Positions 34,243-42,086 of a DNA stretch of 64,000 bases are shown here, in pieces. The translations under genes and the position numbers were made by a program. This DNA is from an uncultured Alistipes sp. (GTDB lineage: Bacteria > Bacteroidota > Bacteroidia > Bacteroidales > Rikenellaceae), in NCBI GenBank assembly GCA_944326035.1, contig CALVCS010000005.1, positions 62,001-126,000 of the forward strand, read 5' to 3'. A model generated the notes under the pieces. The model saw nothing but the letters and a program-made list of their open reading frames with translations. It was not told the origin of the DNA and ran no database searches. Numbering within the stretch: position 1 is the first letter of the stretch; each line of letters opens with the position of its first letter.

Positions 34243-34273
34243 TTTGCAAAATCCGAAAAAAGATATATCTTTG
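34243..34273 (+). promoter_or_regulatory. Full sigma-ABfr promoter of tRNA-Cys
   Basis: A TTTG -33 box at 34243-34246 and TATCTTTG at 34266-34273 are separated by 19 bases, matching the Bacteroidetes primary-sigma consensus completely. The tRNA starts 15 bases later. Confidence 0.9.
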
Positions 34274-34288
34274 CCTCCCGTTAGATAA

Positions 34289-34359
34289 GGTCTGATGGCC
34301 GAGTGGCTAGGCACAGCTCTGCAAAAGCTGCTACAGCGGTTCGATTCCGCTTCAGACCT
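34289..34359 (+). tRNA. tRNA-Cys (anticodon GCA)
   Basis: The acceptor stem GGTCTGA/TCAGACC, anticodon stem CAGCT/AGCTG with loop CTGCAAA, T-arm GCGGTTCGATTCCGC and discriminator U are all present. The GCA anticodon and U73 identify a cysteine tRNA. The CCA is not encoded. A gene-poor AT-rich stretch starts right after it, so this gene may have been an integration site. Confidence 0.97.
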
Positions 34360-34360
34360 C

Positions 34361-34404
34361 ACAGAAACCGCGTTGTAGAGAACTACAACGCGGTTTCTGT
34401 TTTG
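34361..34404 (+). terminator. Terminator of tRNA-Cys
   Basis: A perfect stem of about 18 bp (ACAGAAACCGCGTTGTAG with its complement) closes the loop AGAA and is followed by TTTT. It starts one base after the tRNA end. Confidence 0.93.
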
Positions 34405-35136
34405 CGGGGATCTTGGTGGACATGAAAATCGGATTGGTCACTTCAGACGTAATATATGTGAAATAATCGTGATGGGAGAGATATTTATTATTTCATGGAA
34501 GGTCCTGGACTAATAGCCGTTCTCTTTTTGTTTTGGAGAGGGGAATGGTCGATCGTAGAGCAATCAATAACGATTTAATCCTATAAAAACGAGGAAGTCG
34601 AAATAGACTGTAAATAATGATTAATTCGTTTTTTTGTTTATGCCCCGTTTGTCTGGAATGTTGAAATATGGCGTGCTCCCACGCAGGGTTAGGTCAAGTT
34701 TGGATTGCCAAATCGTCAAGGGTCTTTGAAATCCTTGGGCTTTTAATGTTTTATGTTGATTTGTAGGCAATAAATATCGTAAATCGCTTATTTTTAATGA
34801 AAATAAAAATTGGAGTTATTCTAAAGTTGGGATTTATCTGAAAAGATCGGATGAGAAAAACGGCCAAGACTTTCGTGGGCCATATGGCGATTAACGCTCT
34901 TTTGATTCTGTAAGTGCCGTTTGGGAGTGAAAGCGAGCTACGAAAGATGATAGCTGTGCATGGCTAAACTATGAAACAACTATCGTTCATGATATCTTTA
35001 TATGTTGTACGTTTATGAGCTTGTTTTAGGCTGCCGTGAAGAAGCAGATCTACAACGATACGATAAAACGGGATAAGGCGAATGCGCAGGAACGCATCGG
35101 CGACAAGTGTACATTGGTGCAATGGTAGTTAAACTT
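34405..35136 (+). other. AT-rich gene-poor stretch after tRNA-Cys with a short coding remnant
   Basis: No intact gene is visible in 730 bases. A 33-codon plus-strand fragment at 35030-35128 reads KKQIYNDTIKRDKANAQ near its start and ends in TAG, preceded directly by an in-frame TAG; it has natural amino-acid composition but no start codon. I take it as the tail of a decayed gene. No copy of the tRNA-Cys 3' end was found here. Confidence 0.45.
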
Positions 35137-35742
35137 TTATTTTGTCATTCCATTCAATACATCGGAAAAAGTACAACACCTTGCGAATCGGAGAATGCAC
35201 CAGACCCCTACACTTAAACAAAGGCAAATGAAAAAATATTGAGGGGATAAGGAACCTTTCAACAGGAAGGAGATGGTCAGCATCCATGCCCATATGGTGG
35301 CACCGACAAACCATTGTGTGACTTTTTGTGTTGAGATGTATCCCGGTGCATAATATTTACCTCGGCAGGGTGACTTGTATACCTTATTCCAGTCATCTTT
35401 ATAGATACGGCTATATACGTAGAGGTTTTTGCCGAGCACAGCTTCTTCTCGGTCGTGGAGGATTTTGACGAAACTTTTCATCCAGGCGTAATGGCCGATC
35501 AGCGATGCCTGCCAACAAATGGAGGCGAGCAATCCCAAGGTGGCAATGACCAAGGGTAAAAAATAGCTCGGATTCGTGTACTCGTTGCACCATCCTTTCA
35601 TAGATTCCGGCCATACCTTATAGAGAGCCACGAACAACGCTCCGACGAAAATCGAGTAGTAATTCATCCAGGTATGGTAACGGGTTATATGAAATTGGTA
35701 AGCACTGATAGCCTTTTCGTAAGCTATTTCTAGGATAGACAT
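35137..35742 (-). CDS. Four-TM membrane protein of unknown function, 201 aa
   Basis: An N-terminal helix (ILEIAYEKAISAYQFHITRY) precedes two hydrophobic segments (MNYYSIFVGALFVALYKVW; YFLPLVIATLGLLASICWQA). A polar central part follows, then two more segments (TQWFVGATIWAWMLTISFLL; QYFFICLCLSVGVWCILRF). I do not recognise a named family with certainty. The helix-plus-TM-pair plan resembles RipA-like octameric or SLATT-type small membrane proteins, some of which sit in conflict systems, but no nucleotide-sensing partner is present. It lies 15 bases after the LRR gene in the same direction, so the two are probably co-transcribed. Confidence 0.7.
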   Translation of the reverse strand: MSILEIAYEKAISAYQFHITRYHTWMNYYSIFVGALFVALYKVWPESMKGWCNEYTNPSYFLPLVIATLGLLASICWQASLIGHYAWMKSFVKILHDREEAVLGKNLYVYSRIYKDDWNKVYKSPCRGKYYAPGYISTQKVTQWFVGATIWAWMLTISFLLKGSLSPQYFFICLCLSVGVWCILRFARCCTFSDVLNGMTK

Positions 35743-35757
35743 ACTATTTTATCGATA

Positions 35758-37698
35758 TTAGAATTCAGTCTCAATAATTTCTTTGAAGGTCAGTTCATTC
35801 CATCCCGGTGCTGTTCGATAAGCTTCCGCACAATTCGTCGGGACATAGAGTGTAAATGTATGGTTGTTGTCAGGCATTGGCTGGAGTTCTAAGGTTGGCG
35901 GAGTAGTGGGTTTACAATATACACTCGTCAAGCTCGAACAATTGTAAAAGACATAATCGCCTATTTCTGTAACGCTCGCCGGAATAGTAAGGCTCCCCAA
36001 ACTTGAACAATTCGAGAAGGCTTCATATCCGATTGTCTGAAGTTCCTCTGGCAGCGTGATGCTTGTAAGTCCGGAACAACCAGAGAATGTCATTATGTCA
36101 ATTCCTGTAAGGCTTTTGGGAAGGGTAAGACGTGTTAAACTGGAACAGCCTGAAAAGGCCGCTCGTAAAATGGTTGTGACGCCATCCGGAATGGTTATGC
36201 TAGATAGCTTGGAACACCCGTTAAAAGCTTGCTGCCCAATCCCTGTTAACGTTTGCGGCAGTTTAATCGTTGTCAATGTTTGGTTGTTTTCAAAAGCGTT
36301 AGAGGGTAATATTGTTAGGTTAGCCTGTTCCATATCCAATACCGACAGGTTAGGCAAACTGTTAATGGCCTGGATATCGGTACTGTTTAATGGACCGATC
36401 AGTGTCAATTCATGAATGGTCGTTTTGTCATATTGATCCAATATTTCGGTTAATGTTCCAGCTTGAGATAATGTGATCGGGCTATCCAGGGTCGGTTGTC
36501 CAAAAACATCTATGGCGGCCATAATCGTATGACTACCGTCGGAAACGGATACAATTACACGATTGACAGTCGGGATCTTGGAACTGATTTCGATTCTTCC
36601 TGTGGTTGTTGAGGCCGGAACCGTGCGTAACGTGTACCCTCCGTCCTCGTTCAGCATTTCCGCTTTCACGACATTATTTGCACTGCCTCCAGAGATCGTA
36701 TATTGTACCGTTTTTGTTTCGTTTACCTGAAAGCTTAGAGAAAGTTCTCCGGTAAAATGGATCGCCAGAGTAGGCTTTTTGGGCAGCGTGATTTCTTCTC
36801 CGTTGGTTAAGGTGAAATAGACATTATATTCGTCCTGCGTGACGCTTTGAAACATGGGGTCTCCATCCTTGCCGGGTTGCCCGTCTTGTCCAGGAGCCCC
36901 ATCTGCCCCATCTGCCCCATCTTCACCGGTAGCCTTGCCCAGTATTTCCCATGTCTGTTCGTTGTCGTAGGAAACGTACCAATAACCGTCTTCGATTTTT
37001 AATTTTGGGGTGATGCCGTCTTTACCCGGAGTACCGTCCTCCCCCGGAGTTCCTGGTGTTCCATCCTGCCCGGATGCCCCTTGCAGATCCTCCAGCCATT
37101 CGTCTAAGGTTCCGATATATCCCTTTTCCACTGCCTGTTCATAGGCGGATTGACCGTTCGCGCCTTTGAGGGATTCGAGCCATTCCTCCAGCGTTCCCGT
37201 ATACCCCTTTTGTAAGGCGAGTTCATATGCCGATGCTCCATTTGAGCCATCGGTTCCCTGTGCTTTGATTTTGTTGGCGCCATCGGTTAGCCAATTGCCA
37301 TTCAACGTCCAGTAATAGATGCCGTCCGTATCTTGTCGCACTCCGATCACAGGCGTATCGCCATTGTTTCCTGTAGCTCCCGCTTCCCCTTTTTCGCCGT
37401 CTTTGCCATGGTAGATGGTAATTGGGTTGCTTTTCGTAAACGAAATCGTATAGCCGATTTCCTGGCCGTCCTGGATGATAGGGGTAACACCGGTAACATA
37501 ATCGAAAGTCTGAACTGCCGTTACGATGGTTTGTAAAGACGAAATGTTGGTGTTCATCTGTTTACACAACTGTTCGAGTTGGATCATGCGTTCTTCGAGA
37601 GCATGGACGCTGTCCCACAAATTGCTGTCATCATATTTGCTGCAACTGGATACAAACAGAAGGGCGATAGCCCCAAGCATGGTAAAGAATCGGTTCAT
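35758..37698 (-). CDS. DUF4988/collagen-like and BspA-type leucine-rich-repeat surface lipoprotein, 646 aa
   Basis: The ATG at 37698 (MNRFFTMLGAIALLFVSSC) supplies a lipobox. Next comes the DUF4988 coiled coil (MIQLEQLCKQMNTNISSLQ) and GYTISFTKSNPITIYHGKDG. Collagen-like GxY stretches (GEKGEAGATGNNGDTP; GQDGTPGTPGEDGTPGKDG) surround two tandem ~27-residue repeats of the SAYE-A-xKGY-GTL-EWLE-L-GA type, a motif shared with phage tail and surface proteins. An Ig-like region follows, then BspA-type LRRs (FSGCSGLTSITLPEELQTIG and similar) at about 460-610. BspA-type proteins bind host or bacterial surfaces. The base composition is AT-richer than neighbouring genes, which fits transfer. Confidence 0.88.
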   Translation of the reverse strand: MNRFFTMLGAIALLFVSSCSKYDDSNLWDSVHALEERMIQLEQLCKQMNTNISSLQTIVTAVQTFDYVTGVTPIIQDGQEIGYTISFTKSNPITIYHGKDGEKGEAGATGNNGDTPVIGVRQDTDGIYYWTLNGNWLTDGANKIKAQGTDGSNGASAYELALQKGYTGTLEEWLESLKGANGQSAYEQAVEKGYIGTLDEWLEDLQGASGQDGTPGTPGEDGTPGKDGITPKLKIEDGYWYVSYDNEQTWEILGKATGEDGADGADGAPGQDGQPGKDGDPMFQSVTQDEYNVYFTLTNGEEITLPKKPTLAIHFTGELSLSFQVNETKTVQYTISGGSANNVVKAEMLNEDGGYTLRTVPASTTTGRIEISSKIPTVNRVIVSVSDGSHTIMAAIDVFGQPTLDSPITLSQAGTLTEILDQYDKTTIHELTLIGPLNSTDIQAINSLPNLSVLDMEQANLTILPSNAFENNQTLTTIKLPQTLTGIGQQAFNGCSKLSSITIPDGVTTILRAAFSGCSSLTRLTLPKSLTGIDIMTFSGCSGLTSITLPEELQTIGYEAFSNCSSLGSLTIPASVTEIGDYVFYNCSSLTSVYCKPTTPPTLELQPMPDNNHTFTLYVPTNCAEAYRTAPGWNELTFKEIIETEF

Positions 37699-39114
37699 AA
37701 CCAATATTTTAATTTGTTCAATCATTTCAATTTTAGTTACCCTTCAAAACGCTTAAATGGTATTTGATCTAATCGTAAAAAAGGAAAGAGTGGAGTGGGT
37801 TTGGCTGATTTATACATGCAGGTTGTGCAATGACCTAACAGCAAATAAACAACGCAATACCCCATCTTTGAGATATGGGGTATAGATACGAAGAACACGC
37901 TGTGGCTATTGTCTATACAAGAAAAGAGGACGGTTCGTCTATCCTTTTTCTGGAGAAAACGTCCCCCTGTATTTATGGAGAACAATGTGAAACCATCTTC
38001 GTTGTACCTCTACTTTGTGCGCTTTTACACTCCGTATTGCAAAGATATATGATTTTCACATCCGTACAAATATCTATTGCATAGGGGTTCTTGCACGAGA
38101 AATGGACCTTAATATACCAACGATCTACCAAAGAGATGGTGGGTTATTTCATTTGTCTCCCTTGGCTTTGTTTATGGCCTTTGATGTTGAGCCCTAATAT
38201 CCTCTGTGGTGTCGGAGTCATTGGTTTATCGTAAGGCAGTTTAGGAGTAGCAGGATCCGCCTAGGACTGTTCCTATACCGTACAAACCACGTTGTGGCAT
38301 TTTCTATTTCAGCGTCTTGGGAAAGTTCGCTTGAATATAATCTTCCGCAAAAGCGTATAGGTCTCATATTTTTGGAATTGAGGGCTTGAAGGTCAGAGAA
38401 TCCGGGAGCATGGCAATACGCTCCATTTGATCAATGGGGCCTGTTGCAGAACCTGCCGTAAATGCGAATTATCTCGTTTTGTAGGGTTCCAATCGTTGGT
38501 ATTGATAGTGATTGATAGTTTCAAGGTTCAGTCTTTCGCTTTTGCTGTTTGACTTTGGAGGTTTCCACCAACGAGTCGATACTTCTCACGATATTGGCAC
38601 CGACTTCAGCTGTCACATTTTTTATTTTCCAGTTGCTCTTTTCTTGATAACTTAATATGAGGTCGCTCGTAACACCGCTGATTTATGTTCATGCAGAGCT
38701 CCCCGGCCATCGATCGTTCCAACTCATAACCGGTTATGACTTTGATATAGGTATTTTTAGGATTACAGGTTTATCGGGTTATCATCTCCTTCGGGTCATG
38801 ATGTTATTAGCGCCGAATGGTGTGGCATACGGACGTGCAGGACGGAATGGTAAAAATTCGTTGTGTCAAGACTCTCGTATCATTTCGAAGAGTTAGTCGA
38901 CCATTAGGTCGGACAAATAACAAAGTGCCTTTGGCATAACAAAGTCTTAGTCTGGCTGTTTGATACGTTATTTGTGCGAATACGCATCCAAGAATTGGGC
39001 CCCATATCCGGAATCTAAAGTCTACCTGTCGGAAATTGTCGCTAATTGTTTATCTTTATAGGGCGCTCCCTCGGATTGGAAAGAAGGGACGTTCTGCGAT
39101 ACCCGTATGCTCGT
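37699..39114 (+). other. Gene-poor stretch ending in the dprA promoter
   Basis: Apart from the decayed remnant at 38304-38682, no gene is supported in this ~1.4 kb. A hairpin ATACCCCAT/ATGGGGTAT lies at 37857-37883. TATCTTTA at 39051-39058 is a seven-of-eight -7 match for dprA, with a leader of about 50 bases. Confidence 0.5.
38304..38682 (-). pseudogene. Remnants of two overlapping decayed genes
   Basis: On the minus strand, 38682-38521 reads a 53-residue tail (parts: DLILSYQEKSNWKIKNV, VGANIVRSIDSLVETSK) ending in TGA and preceded by an in-frame TAA. That TGA lies in TTGA, which looks like a mutated ATGA overlap leading into a second frame (KLSITINTNDWNPTKRDNSH). It continues after a frameshift as DQMERIAMLPDSLTFKPS, then an in-frame TGA, then DLYAFAEDYIQANFPKTLK and a stop at 38304. 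Composition is protein-like throughout, but start codons are missing, with one frameshift and one nonsense change. The parent family is not recognised; a mobile element or conjugative origin is possible. Confidence 0.6.
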
Positions 39115-40617
39115 ATGTTGATCGACGATATTGCCTTGACTATGCATCCTGAAGTGGGATGCCGAACCGTGATCCATCTGCTTGAACATTTCGGTTCGGC
39201 GGAGCAGGTCTATGCCGCCACCGAACAGGAGTTGTGTCGTGAAGCGGGCTTAAAACCTGCGGTGGCTCGCAGTATCTTGAACCGCGAAACCCATCTTCGA
39301 GCCCAAAAAGAGTGGGAATTTGTGACACGTCGTCGGTTGAGGGTGTTGACCTCGAATAGCGCAGCATATCCGGTACGGTTACGTGAATGCGGGGATTATC
39401 CGCATGTCTTGTATGTGAGCGGAGATTTGGATTTCAACCGGGGTCATTGGTTGTCGGTTGTCGGGACCCGTAAAATGACCTCTTATGGCAGTCGAATGTG
39501 CGAAACGATGATCGGAGAGCTCGCTCAACGGGTGCCGGATTTGGTGATCGTAAGTGGCTTGGCCTATGGGGTCGATGTGGCGGCCCATCGGGCGGCCTTG
39601 AAATATGGGGTGCCGACGGTAGGGGTATTGGGGCATCCGATTACCCGTATATATCCTCCGGCCCATACTGATACGGCTCGACGGATGGTCCTGCAGGGCG
39701 GGGCCGTGCTCAGTGAGTTTGCCAGCGATGAGGAGCCCTCCCGGGCCGGTTTCGTACAACGGAATCGTGTGATTGCCGGGTTGAGTGAGGGAACGTTGAT
39801 TGTGGAGTCGGCCGCACGGGGCGGTTCGTTGATTACGGCCGATATGGCGGATGGGTATCATCGGACGTTGATGGCGATTCCGGGCCGGGTAGGGGATCTG
39901 TACAGCGAAGGAACCAATCGGTTGATTCGGACGCTGAAGGCCCAGATGGTGTGTGGGGGACAAGATATTCTCGAGGCGATGAATTGGGATGTGGATTTGG
40001 CGGAGCGCGGTGAACGGGACCAACAGACGGTTGAGGCTCCTTTCAAACAGCCTGAACGTCCCCTCCAAGAGGAGCCAGGGTCGTTCGATGAAGCGTCGAG
40101 GGTGTCGAAGCGGAGTGTAGGGCCCGATAGACGGCCGAGTTTGAGGGTCGATTTGCGGGTGAATAGGGGGGCGGTTCTGCGCCCGGATTTGGATGCGGTT
40201 TCAGGGCAGGTCTCGGGAACCGATCCAGTGGATATCTCGGGGACAGCTTTAGAAGAGGGTTTTGGGGTAGCTTCAAAGGAAGGCTCAGGTGCTGCGTCAA
40301 AGAGAGTTTCGGGGGCTGCGTCAGAAAAAGTTTTGAAAACGATTTTGGAATCAGATTCGGAGTCGGGAAGAATAACGTCTGAGAGGAGATCGATAGAGGG
40401 TTCGGACGTTCGGTCTGGGAACGCGGAGGACGAGGAGGTTCTCTCTTCGGCCGCCCGTCGGTTGTTGGAGCTGATAGATCGCGATGAGGCGATCGGATGG
40501 GATGAGCTCGTCTTGAAAGCGCCTTTCCCGTCTGCCGATTTGGCGTTGCTGTTGTTGGACCTGGAGTTCCAGGGACGGATCTGCAGCTTGCCGGGAAATC
40601 GGTATCTGAAATGCTAA
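39115..40617 (+). CDS. dprA: DNA-processing protein DprA with an unusually long linker, 500 aa
   Basis: The ATG at 39115 (MLIDDIALTMHPEVG) is chosen because it opens the N-terminal SAM/HhH-like domain, ~55 bases after the promoter; the upstream frame has only a TTG. The Rossmann-fold core (residues about 75-300) shows SVVGTRKMTSYG, VSGLAYGVDVAAHR and GGSLITADMADGYHR, the ssDNA- and RecA-binding fold of DprA. Normally a DprA ends near residue 370. Here about 130 residues of Ser/Glu/Arg-rich low-complexity sequence (e.g. GVASKEGSGAASKRVSGAAS) separate the core from the C-terminal winged helix (LLELIDRDEAIGWDELV, CSLPGNRYLKC). DprA loads RecA on incoming ssDNA in transformation. Confidence 0.92.
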   Translation: MLIDDIALTMHPEVGCRTVIHLLEHFGSAEQVYAATEQELCREAGLKPAVARSILNRETHLRAQKEWEFVTRRRLRVLTSNSAAYPVRLRECGDYPHVLYVSGDLDFNRGHWLSVVGTRKMTSYGSRMCETMIGELAQRVPDLVIVSGLAYGVDVAAHRAALKYGVPTVGVLGHPITRIYPPAHTDTARRMVLQGGAVLSEFASDEEPSRAGFVQRNRVIAGLSEGTLIVESAARGGSLITADMADGYHRTLMAIPGRVGDLYSEGTNRLIRTLKAQMVCGGQDILEAMNWDVDLAERGERDQQTVEAPFKQPERPLQEEPGSFDEASRVSKRSVGPDRRPSLRVDLRVNRGAVLRPDLDAVSGQVSGTDPVDISGTALEEGFGVASKEGSGAASKRVSGAASEKVLKTILESDSESGRITSERRSIEGSDVRSGNAEDEEVLSSAARRLLELIDRDEAIGWDELVLKAPFPSADLALLLLDLEFQGRICSLPGNRYLKC

Positions 40618-40626
40618 AAAACTCTC

Positions 40627-40634
40627 TACCTTTG
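40627..40634 (+). promoter_or_regulatory. -7 box (TACCTTTG) for tatD with a long leader
   Basis: TACCTTTG matches TAnnTTTG exactly. It lies 10 bases after the dprA stop and about 190 bases before the tatD ATG, so the leader would be long. I see no riboswitch class in the leader. Confidence 0.55.
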
Positions 40635-40828
40635 TCCTGATAAGAGGGCCGGTTGGAGGGGCTGAACGGGTGAAACCCTGCCATGGAGATAGGGGTCATA
40701 AACCGTTTCCCCGCTGAGGTCGAATCGTTCGGAACCGGAGGTGTCGACTCAGAGCTCCCGGAAGGGTGGATCCGCAACAAAAGGGCATTACCGAGCGGGC
40801 GATATCTATTTATTTAAAGCGAGCAATC

Positions 40829-41623
40829 ATGAGGATGATCGATACACATACGCATCTGTACGAGGAGCAATTTGATGCCGATCGGGAGTCGGTGGTGGAA
40901 CGGGCCCGGGAAGCCGGGGTGGATGTTCTGCTCTCTCCGGCCATTGATCGAGCCTCGTACGAGGCGATGTTTGATTTCACGCGGCGTTATCCGGGTTCCT
41001 ATGCGATGATGGGGTTGCACCCGACTTCGGTGAATGATAATCCGCACTGGAAAACGGATCTCGAAACGGTGGAACACTATCTGGCCGCACCCCCGCAGGG
41101 GATTCGTTTTGTGGGGGTAGGGGAGATCGGTCTCGATTTTTATTGGAGTCGGGAGTCGGTCTTGGAACAGCTCGAGGCGCTGCGGGTGCAGATCGAATGG
41201 GCGTTGCGATACGATTTGCCGGTGGTGTTGCATACCCGGGAGGCTTGGGACGAGATGTGCGATTTGCTGGAAAACTACCGTGGACGAGGATTGCGAGGCG
41301 TGTTGCACAGCTTCTCGGGAACGGCCGAGCATTACGAACGGATGAAGCGCCTGGGAGGATTTCTTTTTGGGGTAGGTGGTCCGGTGACCTATAAAAAATC
41401 GGCGATTGCGGCTTTGCTGCCTCACATGGAGCTGTCGGAACTGGTGTTGGAGACGGACTCGCCCTATTTGCCGCCGGTCCCGCATCGCGGCCAACGTAAC
41501 GAAAGCGCCTATTTGCCATTGATCGCTCAACGGATCGCCGAATTGAAAGGGGTGGACGTCGAGGAGGTCGCTGAAACGACTACCCGACAGGCGGCGACAT
41601 GCTTCGGGTTACCCTTGTCCTGA
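40829..41623 (+). CDS. tatD: TatD-family metal-dependent hydrolase, 264 aa
   Basis: The start MRMIDTHTHLYEEQFDADR is chosen because it begins with the family's metal-binding HxH motif (DTHTH). Further ligands are seen in VGEIGLDFYW (Glu), VVLHTREAWDE (His), VLHSFSGTAEHYE (His) and LVLETDSPYLPPVPHRGQ (Asp). TatD enzymes are 3'-5' DNases or D-aminoacyl-tRNA deacylase-like hydrolases in the cytoplasm. The length is normal. It follows dprA in the same direction but with its own promoter. Confidence 0.95.
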   Translation: MRMIDTHTHLYEEQFDADRESVVERAREAGVDVLLSPAIDRASYEAMFDFTRRYPGSYAMMGLHPTSVNDNPHWKTDLETVEHYLAAPPQGIRFVGVGEIGLDFYWSRESVLEQLEALRVQIEWALRYDLPVVLHTREAWDEMCDLLENYRGRGLRGVLHSFSGTAEHYERMKRLGGFLFGVGGPVTYKKSAIAALLPHMELSELVLETDSPYLPPVPHRGQRNESAYLPLIAQRIAELKGVDVEEVAETTTRQAATCFGLPLS

Positions 41624-41690
41624 TGGCCACAGATCCGGGTCACGATCCGGGCCACAGATCCCGCCCGCAGATCTAGTCCACGGAGACGGC
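41623..41690 (+). repeat. 13-bp degenerate tandem repeat directly after tatD
   Basis: Four to five units of about 13 bp start at the tatD stop codon: GGCCACAGATCCG, GGTCACGATCCG, GGCCACAGATCCC, GCCCGCAGATCTA. Two units share 12 of 13 bases. A similar 13-bp array with GGATC words follows deoC at 49002. Confidence 0.7.
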
Positions 41691-42086
41691 TCACAAAGAC
41701 GGTCTGCATACGCATTGTGTTGGGGTCAGACCCTGGATGATATGCAGCCGGGACTCGGACGATATGCCGACAGCAACAGGGAGAGGGGCAGACGGCATTC
41801 TGGTAAGGTTGGCTGCGCGATCGGCACGACGTTTGGTCAGGCGTGGGGTGACGTTGGTTACGGGATCGGAACCATATCTCACCCGCAGGGGGGTGTTGTT
41901 GGGGGGAAAATTCGGATCGCCGCGAAGAGGTTTTCGTTTCCGGAGGCTCTGCAAGCGGGAGCCGAGAGGAGAGAGAAAGACAGGGACCGAGGGGCCGTGA
42001 GGAGCTGCTCGGGGTGGAGAACGGGCGTGGAAAAATCATCGAAAATGTGTTAATTTGCAAAATAGAACCGCATAAACAATCCTGCC
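41691..42086 (+). promoter_or_regulatory. Spacer with -7 box (TTAATTTG, 42050-42057) for prolyl oligopeptidase
   Basis: No gene is visible. TTAATTTG is a seven-of-eight match to the -7 consensus, about 30 bases before the ATG. The spacer is GA-rich on the plus strand. Confidence 0.4.

Noticed and set aside
37875..38084. 69-aa plus-strand frame in the island
   Set aside because: No homology, no start signal, and it crosses a hairpin; the region appears noncoding.
34289..39050. Classical integrative element with att repeats at tRNA-Cys
   Set aside because: No integrase or excisionase gene, and no second copy of the tRNA-Cys 3' end was found by eye; only an eroded island can be proposed.
40043..40780. 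245-aa minus-strand frame opposite the dprA linker
   Set aside because: Ser/Pro/Arg low complexity that mirrors the linker; the dprA frame continues into a conserved winged helix.
40635..40828. Riboswitch in the long leader of tatD
   Set aside because: No known riboswitch core could be matched; the local G-rich palindromes are not enough.
41623..41690. CRISPR array
   Set aside because: Units are 13 bp, contiguous and diverged, with no unique spacers and no cas genes in the window.
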